From: Antedon mediterranea
Taxonomy: Eukaryota > Echinodermata > Crinoidea > Comatulida > Antedonidae
Assembly (NCBI RefSeq): GCF_964355755.1
Contig: NC_092676.1
Span: 15,296,288-15,360,287, forward strand
Length of the DNA: 64,000 nt
Reading direction: 5' to 3'
The notes under the pieces were generated by a model that did not search any database, had not been told where the DNA came from, and was given only the letters and a program-made list of their open reading frames with translations. Made by a program: the position numbers and the translations under genes. This document shows, in pieces, positions 60,447-64,000 of this stretch. Every line of letters starts with the position of its first letter. The stretch's first letter is position 1.

Positions 60447-63062
60447 TTGTATAGTTCTTAAAGTAAAAAGTTAGTATAATATCTATCAGTAATACAGTTG
60501 AAGTTTGAAAGTTAGTATAATATCTATCAGTAATACAGTTGAAGTTTGAAAGTTAGTATAATATCTATCAGTAATACAGTTGAAGTTAGAAAGTTAGTAT
60601 AATATCTATCAGTAATACAGTTGAAGTTTGAAAGTTAGTATAATATCTATCAGTTATACAGTTGAAGTTTGAAAGTTAGTATAATATCTATCAGTAATAC
60701 AGTTGAAGTTTGAAAGTTAGTATAATATCTATCAGTAATACAGTTGAAGTTAGAAAGTTAGTATAATATCTATCAGTAATACAGTTGAAGTTTGAAAGTT
60801 AGTATAATATCTATCAGTAATACAGTTGAAGTTTGAAAGTTAGTATAATATCTATCAGTAATACAGTTGAAGTTTGAAAGTTAGTATAATATCTATCAGT
60901 AATACAGTTGAAGTTTGAAAGTTAGTATAATATCTATCAGTAATACAGTTGAAGTTTGAAAGTTAGTATAATATCTATCAGTAATACAGTTGAAGTTTGA
61001 AAGTTAGTATAATATCTATCAGTTATACAGTTGAAGTTTGAAAGTTAGTATAATATCTATCAGTAATACAGTTGAAGTTTGAAAGTTAGTATAATATCTA
61101 TCAGTAATACAGTTGAAGTTAGAAAGTTAGTATAATATCTATCAGTAATACAGTTGAAGTTAGAAAGTTAGTATAATATCTATCAGTAATACAGTTGAAG
61201 TTAGAAAGTTAGTATAATATCTATCAGTAATACAGTTGAAGTTAGAAAGTTAGTATAATATCTATCAGTTATACAGTTGAAGTTTGAAAGTTAATATAAT
61301 ATCTATCAGTAATACAGTTGAAGTTTGAAAGTTAGTATAATATCTATCAGTAATACAGTTGAAGTTAGAAAGTTAGTATAATATCTATCAGTAATACAGT
61401 TGAAGTTAGAAAGTTAGTATAATATCTATCAGTAATACAGTTGAAGTTAGAAAGGTAGTATAATATCTATCAGTAATACAGTTGAAGTTAGAAAGTTAGT
61501 ATAATATCTATCAGTAATACAGTTGAAGTTAGAAAGTTAGTATAATATCTATCAGTAATACAGTTGAAGTTAGAAAGTTAGTATAATATCTATCAGTAAT
61601 ACAGTTGAAGTTAAAAAGTTAATATAATATCTATCAGTAATACAGTTGAAGTTAGAAAGTTAGTATAATATCTATCAGTAATACAGTTGAAGTTAGAAAG
61701 TTAGTATAATATCTATCAGTAATACAGTTGAAGTTAAAAAGTTAATATAATATCTATCAGTAATACAGTTGAAGTAATAGAAAGTTAGTATAATATCTAT
61801 CAGTAATACAGTTGAAGTAATAGAAAGTTAGTATAATATCTATCAGTAATACAGTTGAAGTTAGAAAGTTAGTATAATATCTATCAGTAATACAGTTGAA
61901 GTTAAAAAGTTAATATAATATCTATCAGTAATACAGTTGAAGTAATAGAAAGTTAGTATAATATCTATCAGTAATACAGTTGAAGTAATAGAAAGTTAGT
62001 ATAATATCTATCAGTAATACAGTTGAAGTTAGAAAGTTAGTATAATATCTATCAGTAATACAGTTGAAGTTAGAAAGTTAGTATAATATCTATCAGTAAT
62101 ACAGTTGAAGTTAGAAAGTTAGTATAATATCTATCAGTAATACAGTTGAAGTTAGAAAGTTAGTATAATATCTATCAGTAATACAGTTGAAGTTAGAAAG
62201 TTAGTATAATATCTATCAGTAATACAGTTGAAGTTAGAAAGTTAGTATAATATCTATCAGTAATACAGTTGAAGTTAGAAAGTTAGTATATTATCTATCA
62301 GTAATACAGTTGAAGTTAGAAAGTTAGTATAATATCTATCAGTAATACAGTTGAAGTTTGAAAGTTAGTATAATATCTATCAGTAATACAGTTGAAGTTT
62401 AGAAAGTTAGTATAATATCTATCAGTAATACAGTTGAAGTTAGAAAGTTAGTATAATATCTATCAGTAATACAGTTGAAGTTAGAAAGTTAGTATATTAT
62501 CTATCAGTAATACAGTTGAAGTTAGAAAGTTAGTATAATATCTATCAGTAATACAGTTGAAGTTAGAAAGTTAGTATAATATCTATCAGTAATACAGTTG
62601 AAGTTAGAAAGTTAGTATAATATCTTTCAGTAATACAGTTGAAGTTTAGAAAGTTAGTATAATATCTATCAGTAATACAGTTGAAGTTAGAAAGTTAGTA
62701 TAATATCTATCAGTAATACAGTTGAAGTTAGAAAGTTAGTATAATATCTATCAGTAATACAGTTGAAGTTAGAAAGTTAATATAATATCTATCAGTAATA
62801 CAGTTGAAGTTTAGAAAGTTAGTATAATATCTATCAGTAATACAGTTGAAGTTTGAAAGTTAGTATAATATCTATCAGTAATACAGTTGAAGTTAGAAAG
62901 TTAGTATAATATCTATCATTAATACAGTTGAAGTTTGAAAGTTAGTATAATATCTATCAGTAATACAGTTGAAGTTAGAAAGTTAGTATAATATCTATCA
63001 GTAATACAGTTGAAGTTAGAAAGTTAGTATAATATCTATCAGTAATACAGTTGAAGTTAGAA
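60447..63062. repeat. 41-bp satellite array, about 63 copies
   Basis: Unit contains AAAGTTAGTATAATATCTAT, CAGTAATACAGTTGAAGTT and a variable junction. The proximal third is mainly GTTTG. The distal part is mainly GTTAG, with 43-bp AATAG units and AAAGTTAATATA units in the middle (61600-62000). The array ends at 63062 beside a (TA)n run. Confidence 0.97.
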
Positions 63063-64000
63063 CCATGTAGTATATATATATATATATGGCAGGTCAATTT
63101 AGAATTTCGTTTACTGGCACAAAATTTTGGAATAATTTATCACTCGACATAAAAAATAATACATAAAAAATTAATTTCGTAAAAAATATAACTGAACTAC
63201 TATTATCGAGATACTGATTAATGCTGGCCCACCTCTTTCTTTTTGTCATTATTGTGTTTTTTTTGTTTTTTTTTTACATTATTTTATAATTATATTATCT
63301 AAATCGTTTGCACTGAACAGTATTATATTTGTTAATCAGGTGTAAACCATTGACTAGCGAAAGCTATTTGTTTATACTGTTTTGCCTTTGATGAATAAAG
63401 AATTATGAAACATATAACTTTATTTCTGCATAACAGATTTAGTTGCAATTGGTGACACTTTGAAATTATAATATAATGTGACATTCGTTTATAATATGAA
63501 ACCATAAATTGATGGGTTTGCACATACCCTTGATTGTAAACCATGTGTAATGTTTAAATATCAAGACACCTGTCATACTCACACCATAGCCTGATCCATT
63601 GTATGTCAACTATAAACGCACAAAACAGATGTTAAACACTAGAATTTTACCAATTTGTAATATTCATTTATTATAAATGATGCTTATTTTGGAGATATAG
63701 GCTAACACAATGCAAATCCTTTTCCTTCAGACATTGTAAAGATACACACCCTTCTATCACAAAATTTCCTCAAAACATTTATGGACACAAAGTTGGTAAA
63801 CATACTTATTTAAACATAAAAAATGCCTTTAATTAATTATGGAGTGTTATAATGAATTTAAAAATCATAAAATATACGAGCAATATAAATAAGTCAAGAT
63901 CCTTTGCATGCAGTTACCACACACTTTATTAGTTAGACAGAAGAGTAGAATTCATCTATAGTGGTGCACTCTCACAAACGTCAACACAAAGATTGTTGTA
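63063..64000. other. AT-rich window edge
   Basis: Opens with (TA)n at 63070-63088. No gene or structured feature recognised. Confidence 0.4.

Overview
This window is eukaryotic nuclear DNA from an animal, not bacterial or viral. It is AT-rich and carries spliced genes with GT-AG introns, non-LTR retrotransposon fragments, tRNA-derived SINEs, DNA-transposon derivatives with target-site duplications, and several long minisatellites. The constant AGGCCTA/CTAG motif and the mix of repeats suggest a marine invertebrate deuterostome, most likely an echinoderm. That placement is an inference from general appearance only.

Genes. Four protein-coding loci can be supported, all split by introns. (1) 8431-9593, minus: a two-exon coding region for a small two-pass membrane protein with a Pro/Tyr-rich tail, not recognised. 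(2) 14531-16914, minus: a complete seven-exon tetraspanin (240 aa as assembled here). (3) 20343-22716, minus: a second complete seven-exon tetraspanin (248 aa), a tandem paralogue with the same exon sizes and intron phases. (4) 35898-36123, plus: the first coding exon of a phospholipase C-like (PLCL/PRIP) protein with a PP1-docking KTVSF motif. No later PLCL exon was recognised, so 36124-64000 is probably mostly its first intron. Most of these exons are too short to show up as long open reading frames and were found by joining splice sites in frame.

Layout. 1-3.7 kb: two 5'-truncated CR1/L2-like LINEs, one with an in-frame internal deletion. 3.7-8.2 kb: a CTAG-rich patch and a large foldback repeat. 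8.2-9.6 kb: the two-pass membrane protein gene. 10.6-12.7 kb: a second foldback and a hAT-like element. 13-23.4 kb: a SINE and the tetraspanin pair. 23.8-27.7 kb: four copies of one Harbinger-like non-autonomous element, two nested inside the other two. 28-34.8 kb: a 23-bp minisatellite, a duplicated segment and a SINE. 34.8-36.1 kb: a near-identical second hAT-like element ending about 290 bp upstream of the PLCL start codon. 36-64 kb: intronic or intergenic DNA with tandem arrays of 46 bp (44.8-47.8 kb, interrupted by a Harbinger-like insertion with a MYB/SANT-like ORF remnant), 17 bp (49.1-49.7 kb), 59 bp (50.4-51.0 kb) and 41 bp (60.4-63.1 kb), plus a piggyBac-like element at 58.9 kb.

The tetraspanins would work in membrane microdomains, and PLCL in inositol-phosphate and phosphatase signalling. 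Nothing in the sequence links the loci functionally. No CRISPR array, operon or defence-type system is present. The most informative content is the insertion history recorded by the nested mobile elements and satellites.
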